Of a DNA stretch of 64,000 nt, positions 43,972 to 54,174 are shown piece after piece (the stretch's first letter is position 1; each line of letters starts with the position of its first letter). Origin of the DNA: Mycolicibacterium porcinum (GTDB lineage: Bacteria > Actinomycetota > Actinomycetes > Mycobacteriales > Mycobacteriaceae); assembly GCA_001942045.1 (NCBI GenBank), contig MSTD01000011.1, positions 79,252-143,251 on the forward strand, given 5' to 3'. The notes under the pieces were generated by a model. The model did not search any database, had not been told where the DNA came from, and saw only the letters and a list, made by a program, of their open reading frames with translations. Both the position numbers and the translations under genes were made by a program.

Positions 43972-44736
43972 ATGCAAATCGCCGGTAGTTCCGCGATCGT
44001 CGTCGGCGGCGCGGGTGGCCTGGGCGAAGCGACCGTCCGCCGCCTGCAGGCCGCAGGCGCCAAGGTGGTCGTGGCAGACCTGGCCGACGAGAAGGGCACC
44101 GCACTCGAGAAGGAACTGGGCGTGCGGTATGTGCCCACCGACGCCACCTCCGAGGAGTCGGTGCTCGCCGCCATCGCCGAGGCTGAAGCACTTGCGCCGC
44201 TGCGCATCTCGGTGGACACCCACGGCGGGCCCGCCGCCGGCGGACGCCTGGTGAGCAAGGACGGATCCCCACTGGACCTCGACGGTTTCAAGAAGACCAT
44301 CGAGTTCTACCTGACCGCGGTATTCAACGTGATGCGCCTGTCGGCCGCGGCGATCGCCAAGACGGACCCGCTGGAGGAAGGTGGCCGCGGCGTCATCGTC
44401 AACACCGCCTCGATCGCCGGGTATGAGGGACAGATCGGCCAGTTGCCGTACTCGGCCGCCAAGGGTGGTGTGCTGGGGATGACGCTGGTCGCCGCGCGCG
44501 ACCTGTCGCCGTTGGGTATCCGGGTGTGCACCATCGCCCCCGGCACGATCAACACCCCCGCCTATGGCAAGGCCGCCGACCAGTTGGAGCAGTACTGGGG
44601 TCCGCAGGTGCCGTTCCCCAAGCGCATGGGCCGTTCGACCGAGTACGCCCAGCTCGCTCAGAGCATCATCGAAAACGACTACCTCAACGGCGAAATCATC
44701 CGCCTCGATGGGGCATTGCGCTTCCCGCCCAAGTAA
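43972..44736 (+). CDS. SDR family oxidoreductase (3-hydroxyacyl-CoA dehydrogenase type 2-like)
   Basis: A 254-aa SDR with VVGGAGGLGEATVRRLQ (glycine motif), VADLAD, Ser in NTASIAGYEGQ, YSAAK, and ALRFPPK at the C-terminus. The layout resembles HSD10-like 3-hydroxyacyl-CoA dehydrogenases (GGASGLG start, PxKxMG near the end, here FPKRMGR). ATG 43972 has AAGGGG 6 nt upstream. Divergent from and probably coregulated with the thiolase, giving the last two steps of a beta-oxidation turn. Confidence 0.92.
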   Translation: MQIAGSSAIVVGGAGGLGEATVRRLQAAGAKVVVADLADEKGTALEKELGVRYVPTDATSEESVLAAIAEAEALAPLRISVDTHGGPAAGGRLVSKDGSPLDLDGFKKTIEFYLTAVFNVMRLSAAAIAKTDPLEEGGRGVIVNTASIAGYEGQIGQLPYSAAKGGVLGMTLVAARDLSPLGIRVCTIAPGTINTPAYGKAADQLEQYWGPQVPFPKRMGRSTEYAQLAQSIIENDYLNGEIIRLDGALRFPPK

Positions 44737-44748
44737 TAGTCTGTCGCG

Positions 44749-45489
44749 ATGGATCTGACCGGAAAGGTCGCCTTCGTCGCCGGTGCCAGTCGCGGCATCG
44801 GTGCGACGATCGCAGCCGCCCTGGCCGCCGAAGGTGCCGCGGTGGCCGTGGCCGCCCGCTCCGAAGAACCGGGCAAGTTGCCCGGCACGATCGGCTCGGT
44901 GGCCGCGGCCATCAACGACACGGGCGGCCGCGCACTGCCGGTCGCCTGCGACGTCACCGACGAGGAATCGGTGAACAACGCTGTGGCCAAGGCGGTTTCG
45001 GAATTCGGTGGCATCGACATCCTGGTCGCCAACGCCGGTGTGCTGTGGCTCGGCCCGGTGGAGACCACGCCGCTGAAACGCTGGCAGCTGTGCCTCGACG
45101 TCAACCTCACCGGGGTGTTCCTGGTGACCAAGGCCGTGATCCCCGAAGTTCGCAAGCGCGGCGGTGGGTCCCTCATCGCGATCACCACCACGGGCGTCGA
45201 CATGGTCGAGCACGGCGCCAACGCCTACTGGGTGTCCAAGGCCGCGGCCGAACGGCTCTACCTGGGCCTGGCCGCCGACCTACGGGGCGACAACATCGCG
45301 GTCAATTGCCTGAGCCCGTCCCGCGTCGTACTCACCGAAGGCTGGCAGGCCGGCGGCAGCGGGCTGCAGATTCCGCCGGAAATGGTCGAGCCTCCCGAGG
45401 CGATGGGACTCGCAGCGGTCCGACTGGCCGGTCAAGACGCCGGCGGCGTCACCGGCACCGTCCAGCGCTCCGAGGCACTCACCTTCTGA
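44749..45489 (+). CDS. SDR family oxidoreductase
   Basis: A 246-aa SDR: VAGASRGIG (about residues 10-18), AVAARSEEPGK (NADP-type basic residue after beta2), NAGV, and YWVSK. The usual catalytic Ser falls in ITTTGVD, where Thr occupies the position. It lies 12 bp after the previous SDR, so it is co-transcribed. It is followed by a long-stem palindrome and the convergent hydratase. Confidence 0.9.
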   Translation: MDLTGKVAFVAGASRGIGATIAAALAAEGAAVAVAARSEEPGKLPGTIGSVAAAINDTGGRALPVACDVTDEESVNNAVAKAVSEFGGIDILVANAGVLWLGPVETTPLKRWQLCLDVNLTGVFLVTKAVIPEVRKRGGGSLIAITTTGVDMVEHGANAYWVSKAAAERLYLGLAADLRGDNIAVNCLSPSRVVLTEGWQAGGSGLQIPPEMVEPPEAMGLAAVRLAGQDAGGVTGTVQRSEALTF

Positions 45490-45492
45490 CGC

Positions 45493-45550
45493 CGAGCAGA
45501 CGCATATGTCCCCGACACGCCGGGCAAGCGGGGACAAATGCGTCTGCTCG
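45493..45550. terminator. Long-stem palindrome between convergent genes (CGAGCAGAC family)
   Basis: Arms 45493-45514 and 45529-45550 pair at 21 of 22 positions with a 14-nt loop. Outer arm CGAGCAGACGCAT / ATGCGTCTGCTCG, shared with the 14077 element over CGAGCAGAC. It lies between an SDR (+, stop 45489) and a hydratase (-, stop 45563), an ideal place for bidirectional termination. Confidence 0.7.
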
Positions 45551-45562
45551 CGCAGTTTGCGA

Positions 45563-46327
45563 TCAGCCTTTCGCGATCAGACCGTCCACGATCCGATTGA
45601 AATCAGCTGTGCCGAAGGACACGTACTCGGCGAGGTTGGCGTAATCCAGCGACGCCATCACCTGCTGTTCCAGCTGGATGTTCATCAACCGCTTGGTGGC
45701 CTCGACCGCCTGCTTGGGTAAATCGATCAGCTTCTTCGCACAGGCGATCGCCTCGGCCAGCGGGTCCTCGACCACATGATTGGCCAGGCCCAGTTCCACG
45801 GCCCGCTGCGCCTTGATCCGCACACCGGTGAGCGCAAACTCCTTGGCCTGCAACAGGCTGATCTGCGAGCCCCACACCAGCGGACCACCGTCGGCGGCTA
45901 CCAGTCCGATCTGGACGTGCGGATCGGCGAAGTGCGCGGTCTCGGCCATGTAGACGACGTCGGACAGCGCGGCCAGGCTGCAACCCAGCCCGACGGCCGG
46001 GCCGTTCACCGCGGCGACCACCGGGATGCGGCAACGCACCATGCCGATGACGAGGTCACGCCCGTGCTTGATCGTCTTCTGGCGCAAGGCTTCATCCCGC
46101 CGCAACTCGTCGAGGTAGTTGAAGTCACCGCCCGCCGAGAACGCCCGGCCGGCGCCGGTGATCACGGCCGCACGTGCCTCGGCATCCTCGTTGAGCTCTT
46201 CCCACAGCCGCGCGAGCCCGACGTGCAAGTTGTCGTTGACCGCGTTGAGTGCATCGGGACGGTTCAGCGTGATGATGCGCAGGGCGCCGTCGGCTTGCAC
46301 ATCGATTTCGTCTGGCATTCCGTACAT
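45563..46327 (-). CDS. Enoyl-CoA hydratase/isomerase family protein
   Basis: A 254-aa crotonase: IITLNRPDALNAVNDNLHVG, GRAFSAGGDFNYLDELRR (oxyanion element 1), AAVNGPAVGLGCSLAALSDVV (element 2), and IGLVAADGGPLVWGSQIS, where the position of the second catalytic Glu is Asp-Gly-like. ATG 46327 follows AGGGG at 9 nt. It is 4 bp after the acyl-CoA dehydrogenase, last gene of the CoA ligase operon. Confidence 0.92.
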   Translation of the reverse strand: MYGMPDEIDVQADGALRIITLNRPDALNAVNDNLHVGLARLWEELNEDAEARAAVITGAGRAFSAGGDFNYLDELRRDEALRQKTIKHGRDLVIGMVRCRIPVVAAVNGPAVGLGCSLAALSDVVYMAETAHFADPHVQIGLVAADGGPLVWGSQISLLQAKEFALTGVRIKAQRAVELGLANHVVEDPLAEAIACAKKLIDLPKQAVEATKRLMNIQLEQQVMASLDYANLAEYVSFGTADFNRIVDGLIAKG

Positions 46328-46331
46328 CTGG

Positions 46332-47420
46332 TTAGACCCCTAGTCCGAGGATTCGTGACGCGATGATGTTCTTCTGGATCTGTGACGTGCCACCCATGAC
46401 GCTCTGTGCCCGGCTGTACAGGTAGGCCTCGAGCAGTTCCGGGTCCTTGGTGCCGGTCACCGCGAGCGCGGCATGGCCGACGGACTGCTCGACCCACGTC
46501 ATGAGCAGCTTGTCCAGCGAGCCGTCCGGGCCGTGCTTGAGCCCGTCGAGCTGTTCGGACAACCGCCGTCGCACGTGCAGACGCAGCATCTCAGCCTGCA
46601 CCCCGGCCCAGGCCAGGTCCTCCGGCACCTTCCCGTCCACCCGAGAAGCCATCTCGCGCACGAGCTTTCCGTATCGCGCCGAGTAGCCAAGCGTCGACGG
46701 CTCACGCTCATGGCTCACCACGGTCATGGCCAGACGCCAACCGTCGCCGGGTTCACCGACCATGTTCGAGGCCGGCACCACCGCACCGTCGAACGCGACC
46801 TGACCGAACTCCGTGGTGACTCCGTTGATCATCTGCAGCGGCCGCTGCTCGATGCCGTCCTGATGCATGGACACGATGAACGCCGAAATTCCCTTGTGCC
46901 GCGCCACATCCTTGTCGGTGCGGGCCAGCACCAGGCACCAGTCCGCCACATCGGAGTAACTGGTCCAGATCTTGTGGCCGTTGATGATGTAGTTGTCGCC
47001 GTCGCGTGTCGCCGTGGTGGTCAGCGAGGCCAGGTCCGAACCGGCGCCGGGCTCCGAAAAGCCCTGGCACCAGCGCTCGGTGCCGTTGATCATCCCCGGC
47101 AGGAACCGCTGCTGCAGTTCCTTGCTGCCGTGATGTCCCAGGCCGACCACGAGGTATCCGAGGCTGGGCCGCGGCGGCGCGCCGGCCCGGGCCAGCTCCT
47201 CGTCAACGATGACGTCGTAGACCGGCGGCAGGTCCTGGCCACCGAACTCCTTGGGCCACGAGGTGCCGAAAAACCCTGCACCATAAAGGGCCTGGTGCCA
47301 CTCCCCCATGCGCGCCCAGTAATCGTCGCCGGACGCCTTGAACGACGCGGCGTTGTCTGCCAGCCAGGTCCTCAGCCGGTCCCGGAAGGTAGCTTCCTCG
47401 GTCGAATCACGAAAGTCCAA
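46332..47420 (-). CDS. Acyl-CoA dehydrogenase, long (alpha-type) partner
   Basis: A protein of about 362 aa. GFSEPGAGSDLASLTTTATR (FAD contact), INGHKIWTSYSDVAD, and YSRAQSVMGGTSQIQKNIIA at the C-terminus. The TTG start at 47420 overlaps the end of the short ACAD gene and has GGAGG 9 nt upstream; no ATG fits. Together with the 276-aa gene upstream it forms a second heteromeric ACAD pair, parallel to 12131/13259. Confidence 0.9.
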   Translation of the reverse strand: MDFRDSTEEATFRDRLRTWLADNAASFKASGDDYWARMGEWHQALYGAGFFGTSWPKEFGGQDLPPVYDVIVDEELARAGAPPRPSLGYLVVGLGHHGSKELQQRFLPGMINGTERWCQGFSEPGAGSDLASLTTTATRDGDNYIINGHKIWTSYSDVADWCLVLARTDKDVARHKGISAFIVSMHQDGIEQRPLQMINGVTTEFGQVAFDGAVVPASNMVGEPGDGWRLAMTVVSHEREPSTLGYSARYGKLVREMASRVDGKVPEDLAWAGVQAEMLRLHVRRRLSEQLDGLKHGPDGSLDKLLMTWVEQSVGHAALAVTGTKDPELLEAYLYSRAQSVMGGTSQIQKNIIASRILGLGV

Positions 47421-48237
47421 GATCGGTGACCTCCAAGTCCTCCAGCTTGACGGGCCACAACTCGGTGGCCACCAGCACTCGGCGCAGATACACATGCGCC
47501 AGACATTCCCAAGTGTTTCCGATACCGCCGTGCACCTGGATCGCGGTCTCGCAGACCGTCCGCGCGGCGCGGGCGCAGTAGACCTTGGCGATCTTCCCGG
47601 CTCGGACGGCTTCTTCCGCAGGCAACTCGTCGACCGCCCACGCCGCGTGCCGCAGCACGCTGATCGAACCCTCGATCAGCGCGAGCCCCTCCGCCAGCAG
47701 GTGCGCAACCGCCTGGTACGAGCCGATCGTCGAGCCATACTGCTCACGGACTTTCGCGTAATCGACGGCCAGCGCGTGCGTACCGCGGGCGGCACCGACC
47801 AGGTCGGCACAGGTGGCCGCCAGCGCCAGCGCCCGCCAGCGTAGGGCGTCTTCGCTCGACAGCTCGGCGAGCTCGGCGGGCGACTCGACCACGCCGACCG
47901 TGCTGTGGGTCAGATCCACCCCGGCGGTGGCGGCTTCGTCGGTACCGGTCTTCACCTCACGGTCGAGGCGGCGGGCCAGGTCGTCGGCCAACACCGGACC
48001 GAGGAAGGGCACGTCAACCAGACCGCGCGCGAACTCCTCGGCGATGATCGCCACTTCCACACCGGATGCACCGTCGGAACGCAGTGTGCGCCACTCGGTT
48101 GCGGCGACCGTACTCTCCAACCGGGCCACCCGGCCCTCATCCGACAACTCTCCGACCGCATCCGGTCCGAGGTCGTCGGCCAGTTTCGCTGCGGCTTCAC
48201 GCAGCTGCTGCTGTTCAGACGTCAGACGAACGTCCAT
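47407..48237 (-). CDS. Acyl-CoA dehydrogenase, short (beta-type) partner
   Basis: A 276-aa protein. The N-terminal helical domain begins MDVRLTSEQQQLREAAAKLA. The C-terminal half has YGSTIGSYQAVAHLLAEGLA, CETAIQVHGGIGNTWECLAH and a VYLRRVLVATELWP tail. The FAD-contact TEPxxGSD motif is absent, as in the small partner of alpha2beta2 FadE pairs. It overlaps the CoA ligase by 23 bp and the long partner by 14 bp, so translation is coupled. Confidence 0.88.
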   Translation of the reverse strand: MDVRLTSEQQQLREAAAKLADDLGPDAVGELSDEGRVARLESTVAATEWRTLRSDGASGVEVAIIAEEFARGLVDVPFLGPVLADDLARRLDREVKTGTDEAATAGVDLTHSTVGVVESPAELAELSSEDALRWRALALAATCADLVGAARGTHALAVDYAKVREQYGSTIGSYQAVAHLLAEGLALIEGSISVLRHAAWAVDELPAEEAVRAGKIAKVYCARAARTVCETAIQVHGGIGNTWECLAHVYLRRVLVATELWPVKLEDLEVTDLGLS

Positions 48238-49585
48238 GCCGCTCCTTCAGCACTCGTCGCAATACCTTTCCGGAAGGTAACCGCGGTATCTCGGTTACGA
48301 ACTCGACGCGGCTGGGCCGCTTGTACGAGGCCAACTGATCGCCGATGAGCGCGATCAGTTCGGTGGCCGACACCTCAGAACTTGTCGTCACGGCGGCCAC
48401 GATGGCCTCGCCGTCGGCCGCATCGGTCACCCCGAACACCGCGCAGTCGCTGACCGCGGGATGACCGTGCAGCACCGCCTCGACTTCGGCGGGTGCCACC
48501 TGAAACCCGCGGACCTTGACCATCTCCTTCGAGCGGTCGGTGATGTGCAGGTATCCGTCGTCGTCGAGAAAGCCGATGTCGCCGGTGCGGTACCACCCGT
48601 CGCAGAATGCGCCCGCGGTGGCCTCCTTCGGCAGGTAACCGGCCATCACCGACTCGGATCTCACCTGGATCTCGCCGTCCGGACCGATCCGCACCTCGAC
48701 CCCACTGACCGGGGTGCCCACGGTGTCGATGTGGGTGGCGTCCAGCGGGTTACAGGCGATCACCGGAAGTTCGGTGGTGCCGTATGCGGTCAGCCACCGG
48801 ATTCCGGCGCGTTGCGCGACGTCCTCGGCCACACTGCGGGTCACCGGGGTGGCACACCACATCACGTAGCGCAGCGACGACAGATCGTATCGGCCCAGAT
48901 CGGGGTGGGAAGCCAGGGCCAAAGCGATTGGTGCCACAGCCATTTCGATCGTGATCCGATCGGATTCGATATGTCGCAACATCGTGTCGACGTCGAAGCG
49001 ACGGTGCAGCCGCATCCAGGCACCGGTGTCGAGCACCATGGCGATGTTGAGCAACCCCAGGATGTGCGACGGCGGCGTCATGATCTGCATCCGGTCGGCG
49101 CTGGTGAATCCCAGCGCGTCACGCCAGTGATCAATGGCCGCAGCGAACCCGCGATGAGTGTGGCGCACCGCCTTGGGCAGGCCGGTGGTCCCCGAGCTGA
49201 AGACGAACAACGCGTCGCCGTCCGGATCAGGGATGTCGAACTGCCGCAGGCCCGGGGTGATCGGCTCGTCCAGATGCAGCATCGGCATCTGCGAGGCCAG
49301 CACGTCGTGATCGCCCACCGCATGGCTGGGCGCGGTCAACTCTAGGGCGTGAGCCACCTCGGTCGCCTTCCACGCCGGGCTGATCAGTACGGCCACCGCC
49401 CCCAGACCCCAGATCGCCCGCAGGGCGACGATGAACTCGGGTCGGTTGGACGACATCATCGCGACCCGGTCGCCCGGCCGCACTCCGCGGTGCTCCAACG
49501 CGGTGGCCATCCCGCTGGTCAGCGCGTCGAGTTCGGCCAGGGTGTACTCGCGGCCGTCGAATGCGAGCACCACGGGGTCACTCAA
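48215..49585 (-). CDS. AMP-dependent acyl-CoA synthetase (short)
   Basis: A protein of about 456 aa, shorter than the usual 500-550. Adenylation motifs: FVFSSGTTGLPKAVRHTHRG (P-loop, about residue 140), YGTTELPV, and GWYRTGDIGFLDDDGYLHIT, then KVRGFQVAPAEVE and the catalytic Lys in LPSGKVLRRVLKE. The TTG start at 49585 has AAGGGG 7 nt before it; the GTG at 49609 has none. It activates a carboxylic acid as CoA thioester for the downstream ACAD pair and hydratase. The promoter carries the GAGAA-N5-TTCTC palindrome. Confidence 0.92.
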   Translation of the reverse strand: MSDPVVLAFDGREYTLAELDALTSGMATALEHRGVRPGDRVAMMSSNRPEFIVALRAIWGLGAVAVLISPAWKATEVAHALELTAPSHAVGDHDVLASQMPMLHLDEPITPGLRQFDIPDPDGDALFVFSSGTTGLPKAVRHTHRGFAAAIDHWRDALGFTSADRMQIMTPPSHILGLLNIAMVLDTGAWMRLHRRFDVDTMLRHIESDRITIEMAVAPIALALASHPDLGRYDLSSLRYVMWCATPVTRSVAEDVAQRAGIRWLTAYGTTELPVIACNPLDATHIDTVGTPVSGVEVRIGPDGEIQVRSESVMAGYLPKEATAGAFCDGWYRTGDIGFLDDDGYLHITDRSKEMVKVRGFQVAPAEVEAVLHGHPAVSDCAVFGVTDAADGEAIVAAVTTSSEVSATELIALIGDQLASYKRPSRVEFVTEIPRLPSGKVLRRVLKERHGRSSDV

Positions 49586-49650
49586 GGTCCAACCCCTTTC
49601 CCCAGACACCGCTGGGCGTCGAGCCCGCCGAGAAGATACTATCAGTTAGC

Positions 49651-49665
49651 GAGAATGGTATTCTC
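49651..49665. promoter_or_regulatory. Palindromic operator GAGAA-N5-TTCTC (CoA ligase / ferredoxin)
   Basis: GAGAATGGTATTCTC, perfect arms, between the divergent CoA ligase (start 49585) and ferredoxin (start 49700, 34 bp). TGGTATTCT inside the site resembles an extended -10 element. Confidence 0.65.
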
Positions 49666-49699
49666 TTCATATCAGAACGTACGTGCACAGGGGAGTCAG

Positions 49700-50011
49700 A
49701 TGACCGCAGAACCGACGGCCGGCAGCGAAGCGGACGGCAAGGTCACGATCGTGTTCGACCGCGAGCAGCTGTCCGTGCCGCGGCGACAGGGCGAGACGCT
49801 GCTGGAGAGTGCGCGCCGGGCCGGGATGACGCCGCCGTTCTCGTGCGAGGCCGGCAACTGCGGCACGTGCATGGCCAAGCTCCTCGAGGGCACCGCCACC
49901 ATGCGGGTGAACGACGCGCTCGACGACGACGAGGTGGCCGACGGCTACGTGCTGACCTGCCAGGCCGTCCCGGACTGCGATTCCGTGACGGTCTCCTACG
50001 ACGAGGACTGA
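49700..50011 (+). CDS. Plant-type [2Fe-2S] ferredoxin
   Basis: A 103-aa protein. Cluster motif CEAGNCGTCMAKLLEG with a fourth Cys in VLTCQAVPDC, the C-x4-C-x2-C...C pattern of plant-type ferredoxins. FSCEAGNCGTC resembles the C-terminal ferredoxin domain of KshB/oxygenase reductases rather than P450 ferredoxins. ATG 49700 follows GGGAG. No reductase or oxygenase is adjacent. Because its operator matches that of the Rieske operon, it may feed that oxygenase; this is inference. Confidence 0.92.
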   Translation: MTAEPTAGSEADGKVTIVFDREQLSVPRRQGETLLESARRAGMTPPFSCEAGNCGTCMAKLLEGTATMRVNDALDDDEVADGYVLTCQAVPDCDSVTVSYDED

Positions 50012-50030
50012 CCTCGAACGCCGATCGCTA

Positions 50031-50068
50031 CACCAGGGTCGTACACCCAAGCAGTCACGACCCTGGTG
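50031..50068. terminator. Perfect-arm palindrome between convergent genes
   Basis: CACCAGGGTCGT (50031-50042) and ACGACCCTGGTG (50057-50068), 12-bp perfect arms with a 14-nt loop. It sits between the ferredoxin (+) and the CoA-transferase (-), overlapping the latter's stop codon. Confidence 0.65.
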
Positions 50069-51116
50069 CAGAAACCTGCGCACGCTGGGCGTACTCGTCG
50101 AACACCGGGGCAGGCCGGTAGTCGGTCGTATAGCCGTCGACGTGCACCGGGCTGCCCACCAACCGGAAATCGCCTGCGTTCACCAGCATCTCGGGCGTCG
50201 CCTCCAGCGCCTGCGGCAAGGTGCGCACCGCCGCCGCCGGGATGCCCAGCGGCTTGAGCCGTGACTCCCAGCCGGCAGCGGTGTCCGTCGCCAGCACGGC
50301 GGTCACCACGTCCAGGACCTCGTCGCGGCGGGCGGCCCGCTCGGCCATCGTGCCGAAGCCCTCGATCCCGGCCTCCCCGGCGAAGGACTTCCAGAACCCG
50401 TCGTGGGTGATGAACAACGCCAGGTAGCCATCGGCGGTCGGGAACAGTTGCGCGGGTACGTAATACGAGTGGGCCCCGAACGGATGGCGGCGCGGCTCGG
50501 CACCGTCGTTGAGGTATGCCGACGCGCGGTAATTGAGCTGGGAGAGCATGACATCCCGCAGCGAGACGTCCACCTGACCGCCGTCACCCGAGACGATCAT
50601 GGCCAGCAGGCCCAGCGCGGCGGTCAGACCGGTCGAGTTGTCCGCTGAGGAATAGCCGGGCAGGGTGGGCGGACCGTCCGGATCGCCGGTCATCGCGGCC
50701 ACGCCGGTGGCGGCCTGGATCACGTAATCGAACGCCGGGTCGTCTCCCCCGTTCAACCCGAATCCCGTCATCGCGACACAGACGATCTTCTCGTTGTAGT
50801 GGCGTAGATGCTCGTACGTGAGGCCGAGCCGGCGGATCACCGAAGGCTTCATGTTCACCAGCAGTGCATGTGAATTCGCCACCAGCTCAGCCAGTTTCGC
50901 CTTGCCCTCGGCAGAGGCCAGGTCGAGGCAAATGCTGCGCTTGCCCCGGTTGAGGCTGGCGAAATAGCTGTCGCTGACCTGACGGGAGATCTCCCCGCCC
51001 GGTGGCTCGACCTTGATCACCTCGGCCCCGAGGTCGGCCAGCATCATGGTGGCGTAGGGGCCGGCCAGCATGACGCCGACCTCGATGATGCGGATGCCCC
51101 CCAGCGGCGCGCTCAT
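50055..51116 (-). CDS. CaiB/BaiF (family III) CoA-transferase
   Basis: A protein of about 353 aa. IRIIEVGVMLAGPYATMMLA start, LADLGAEVIKVEPPGGE for CoA binding, and the catalytic Asp in FDYVIQAATG. It lacks part of the C-terminal region of 400-aa members. ATG 51116 starts 3 bp after the inner edge of a long palindrome at 51119-51181, so the open frame upstream to 51209 is unlikely to be coding. No strong ribosome-binding site is visible. Confidence 0.87.
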   Translation of the reverse strand: MSAPLGGIRIIEVGVMLAGPYATMMLADLGAEVIKVEPPGGEISRQVSDSYFASLNRGKRSICLDLASAEGKAKLAELVANSHALLVNMKPSVIRRLGLTYEHLRHYNEKIVCVAMTGFGLNGGDDPAFDYVIQAATGVAAMTGDPDGPPTLPGYSSADNSTGLTAALGLLAMIVSGDGGQVDVSLRDVMLSQLNYRASAYLNDGAEPRRHPFGAHSYYVPAQLFPTADGYLALFITHDGFWKSFAGEAGIEGFGTMAERAARRDEVLDVVTAVLATDTAAGWESRLKPLGIPAAAVRTLPQALEATPEMLVNAGDFRLVGSPVHVDGYTTDYRPAPVFDEYAQRAQVSAPGS

Positions 51117-51118
51117 TT

Positions 51119-51181
51119 CGCCGAGACTACGGCTTGTGACGGGATCGGGCCGAAAAGTCGCCAAAAACCGTAGTCTCGGCG
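51119..51181 (-). terminator. Long-stem palindrome (CGCCGAGACTACGG family)
   Basis: CGCCGAGACTACGG (51119-51132) and CCGTAGTCTCGGCG (51168-51181), perfect 14-bp arms with a 35-nt loop. It occupies nearly the whole gap between the LLM gene stop (51190) and the CoA-transferase start (51116), both on the minus strand. The right arm equals that of the element at 28690-28709. Confidence 0.6.
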
Positions 51182-51189
51182 AGGGCGGA

Positions 51190-52146
51190 TCACCGCACGG
51201 CCTTCGCAAGCTCGGCGATCACCTCACGCGTCCGGTACTTCGACGCGATCAGCTCGTCGCGGTTGTCCCCGATCGGCAACAGCCGCACCGACAGATCGGT
51301 CACCCCGGCATCGGCGAACTGCTTGAACCGCTTCAGGATCGACTCTTCGTCACCCGCCGCGCACAGATCGCCGACGTTGCGGGCCTCCCCCCGGTCCAGC
51401 AACCGCTGGTAGTTCGGCGAGGTCTCGGCCTCGGCCAGGACGCGGTTGGCCCGCTCCTTGGCCACCTCGATCTCCGAGTTGGCGCACAGTGTGACGGGTA
51501 TGCCGGCGACGATGCGTGGTGCGGGCTTGCCCGCCTCGGCCGCGGCCTTGTTGATCTTCGGCGCGATGTGCTCGCCGATCGACTTCTCGTCCGCCATCCA
51601 CAGTGAGGTCCCGTCGGCGTGCTCGCCGGCGATCTGCAACATCACCGGGCCCAGCGCGGCGACCAGCACCGGCATCGGGGTGTCGGCACCGAGCACGGTC
51701 GGGTTGTGCACCGTGAACGAATCATTCTCGACGTCAACGTCACCCGGACCCGAGATCGCCGCGTTGAGCACCTGCAGATAGTCCCGAGTGTAAGCGGCAG
51801 GCTTGTCGTAGGGCAGGCCCAGCATGTCGCGAATGATCCAGTGGTGTGACGGCCCGACGCCCAGCGCCAGCCGGCCCGCAGACATTGCGTGCACTGAAAG
51901 CGCCTGGCGGGCCAACGCGATCGGATGCTGCGCCTGCAGCGGTACCACGGCCGTGCCGAGCTCGATACGCGACGTGTTCGCCGCCATCAGGGCCACCATG
52001 GTCAGGCAGTCGAAATCGTTGGGTACCTGCGGCATCCACGCACTGTCCAGCCCGGCCGACTCGGCCCACTGGATGTCGGAGACCAACTTGGAGACCTTGC
52101 GGGCCATGTCGCCCCGCTCGGCCCCGATCATCACGCCAAGTCTCAT
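51190..52146 (-). CDS. LLM class oxidoreductase, probably F420-dependent
   Basis: A 318-aa luciferase-like protein: MRLGVMIGAERGD start, SAGLDSAWMPQVPNDFD, IELGTAVVPLQAQHPIALAR, and RLALGVGPSHHWIIRDMLG. The QxxHP and GPSHHW segments are typical of the actinobacterial F420-dependent branch, unlike the EHHF protein at 32780. It overlaps the B12-binding subunit by 4 bp and is the last gene of the mutase operon. The reaction is unknown, perhaps reduction of an enoyl or keto intermediate. Confidence 0.88.
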   Translation of the reverse strand: MRLGVMIGAERGDMARKVSKLVSDIQWAESAGLDSAWMPQVPNDFDCLTMVALMAANTSRIELGTAVVPLQAQHPIALARQALSVHAMSAGRLALGVGPSHHWIIRDMLGLPYDKPAAYTRDYLQVLNAAISGPGDVDVENDSFTVHNPTVLGADTPMPVLVAALGPVMLQIAGEHADGTSLWMADEKSIGEHIAPKINKAAAEAGKPAPRIVAGIPVTLCANSEIEVAKERANRVLAEAETSPNYQRLLDRGEARNVGDLCAAGDEESILKRFKQFADAGVTDLSVRLLPIGDNRDELIASKYRTREVIAELAKAVR

Positions 52147-52541
52147 GCCTTAGCCTTCTCCGTCAGCGCGCGAACATCAGTCACCAGCGTGTCGAGCGAG
52201 GTTCCCGTCGGGAAGACCGCGGCCGCGCCGGCATCAAGCAGCTTCTGGACGTCGGACTGCGGGATGGTGCCCCCGACGACGACGGCGATGTCACCGGCAT
52301 CGGCAGCGCGTAGGGCTTCGACCGTGCGCGTGGTCAACGCGACATGGGCACCGGACAGGATCGAAAGACCCACCAGGGCAACGTCTTCCTGCAGCGCGAT
52401 CGACACGATGTCCTCGATGCGCTGCCGGATGCCGGTGTAGATCACCTCGAAACCGGCGTCGCGCAGCGTGCGAGCGACGATCTTGGCGCCGCGGTCATGA
52501 CCGTCCAGACCGGGCTTTGCCACCAGAACTCGAGTTGCCAT
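52143..52541 (-). CDS. Acyl-CoA mutase, cobalamin-binding small subunit
   Basis: A 132-aa B12-binding domain: VAKPGLDGHDRGAKIVA contains the DxHxxG cobalt-ligand motif, followed by GLSIL (SxL) and VVVGGTIP (GG). ATG 52541 lies 2 bp after the large-subunit stop; the frame further upstream is inside that gene. The split into ~530 + ~130 aa is like archaeal methylmalonyl-CoA mutases and actinobacterial Icm/Hcm enzymes, not the fused MutB. Confidence 0.93.
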   Translation of the reverse strand: MATRVLVAKPGLDGHDRGAKIVARTLRDAGFEVIYTGIRQRIEDIVSIALQEDVALVGLSILSGAHVALTTRTVEALRAADAGDIAVVVGGTIPQSDVQKLLDAGAAAVFPTGTSLDTLVTDVRALTEKAKA

Positions 52542-52543
52542 GT

Positions 52544-54133
<1,590 letters not shown>

Positions 54134-54146
54134 CAGTGGATAACGT

Positions 54147-54174
54147 ACTTGCTAAAAATGAGAATGCCAATACC
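54147..54174 (+). repeat. 28-bp direct repeat, copy 1 (contains GAGAATG half-site)
   Basis: It begins ACTTGCTAAAAATGAGAATG and ends CCAATACC. Identical copy at 54304-54331 in the same orientation, 157 bp apart. It contains one GAGAA arm of the regulon palindrome with a degenerate second arm. It lies 14 bp from the mutase start (minus strand). Confidence 0.75.

Noticed and set aside
51117..51209. Upstream extension of the CoA-transferase
   Set aside because: It would code through a 63-bp palindrome, and the protein family starts at the ATG 51116.
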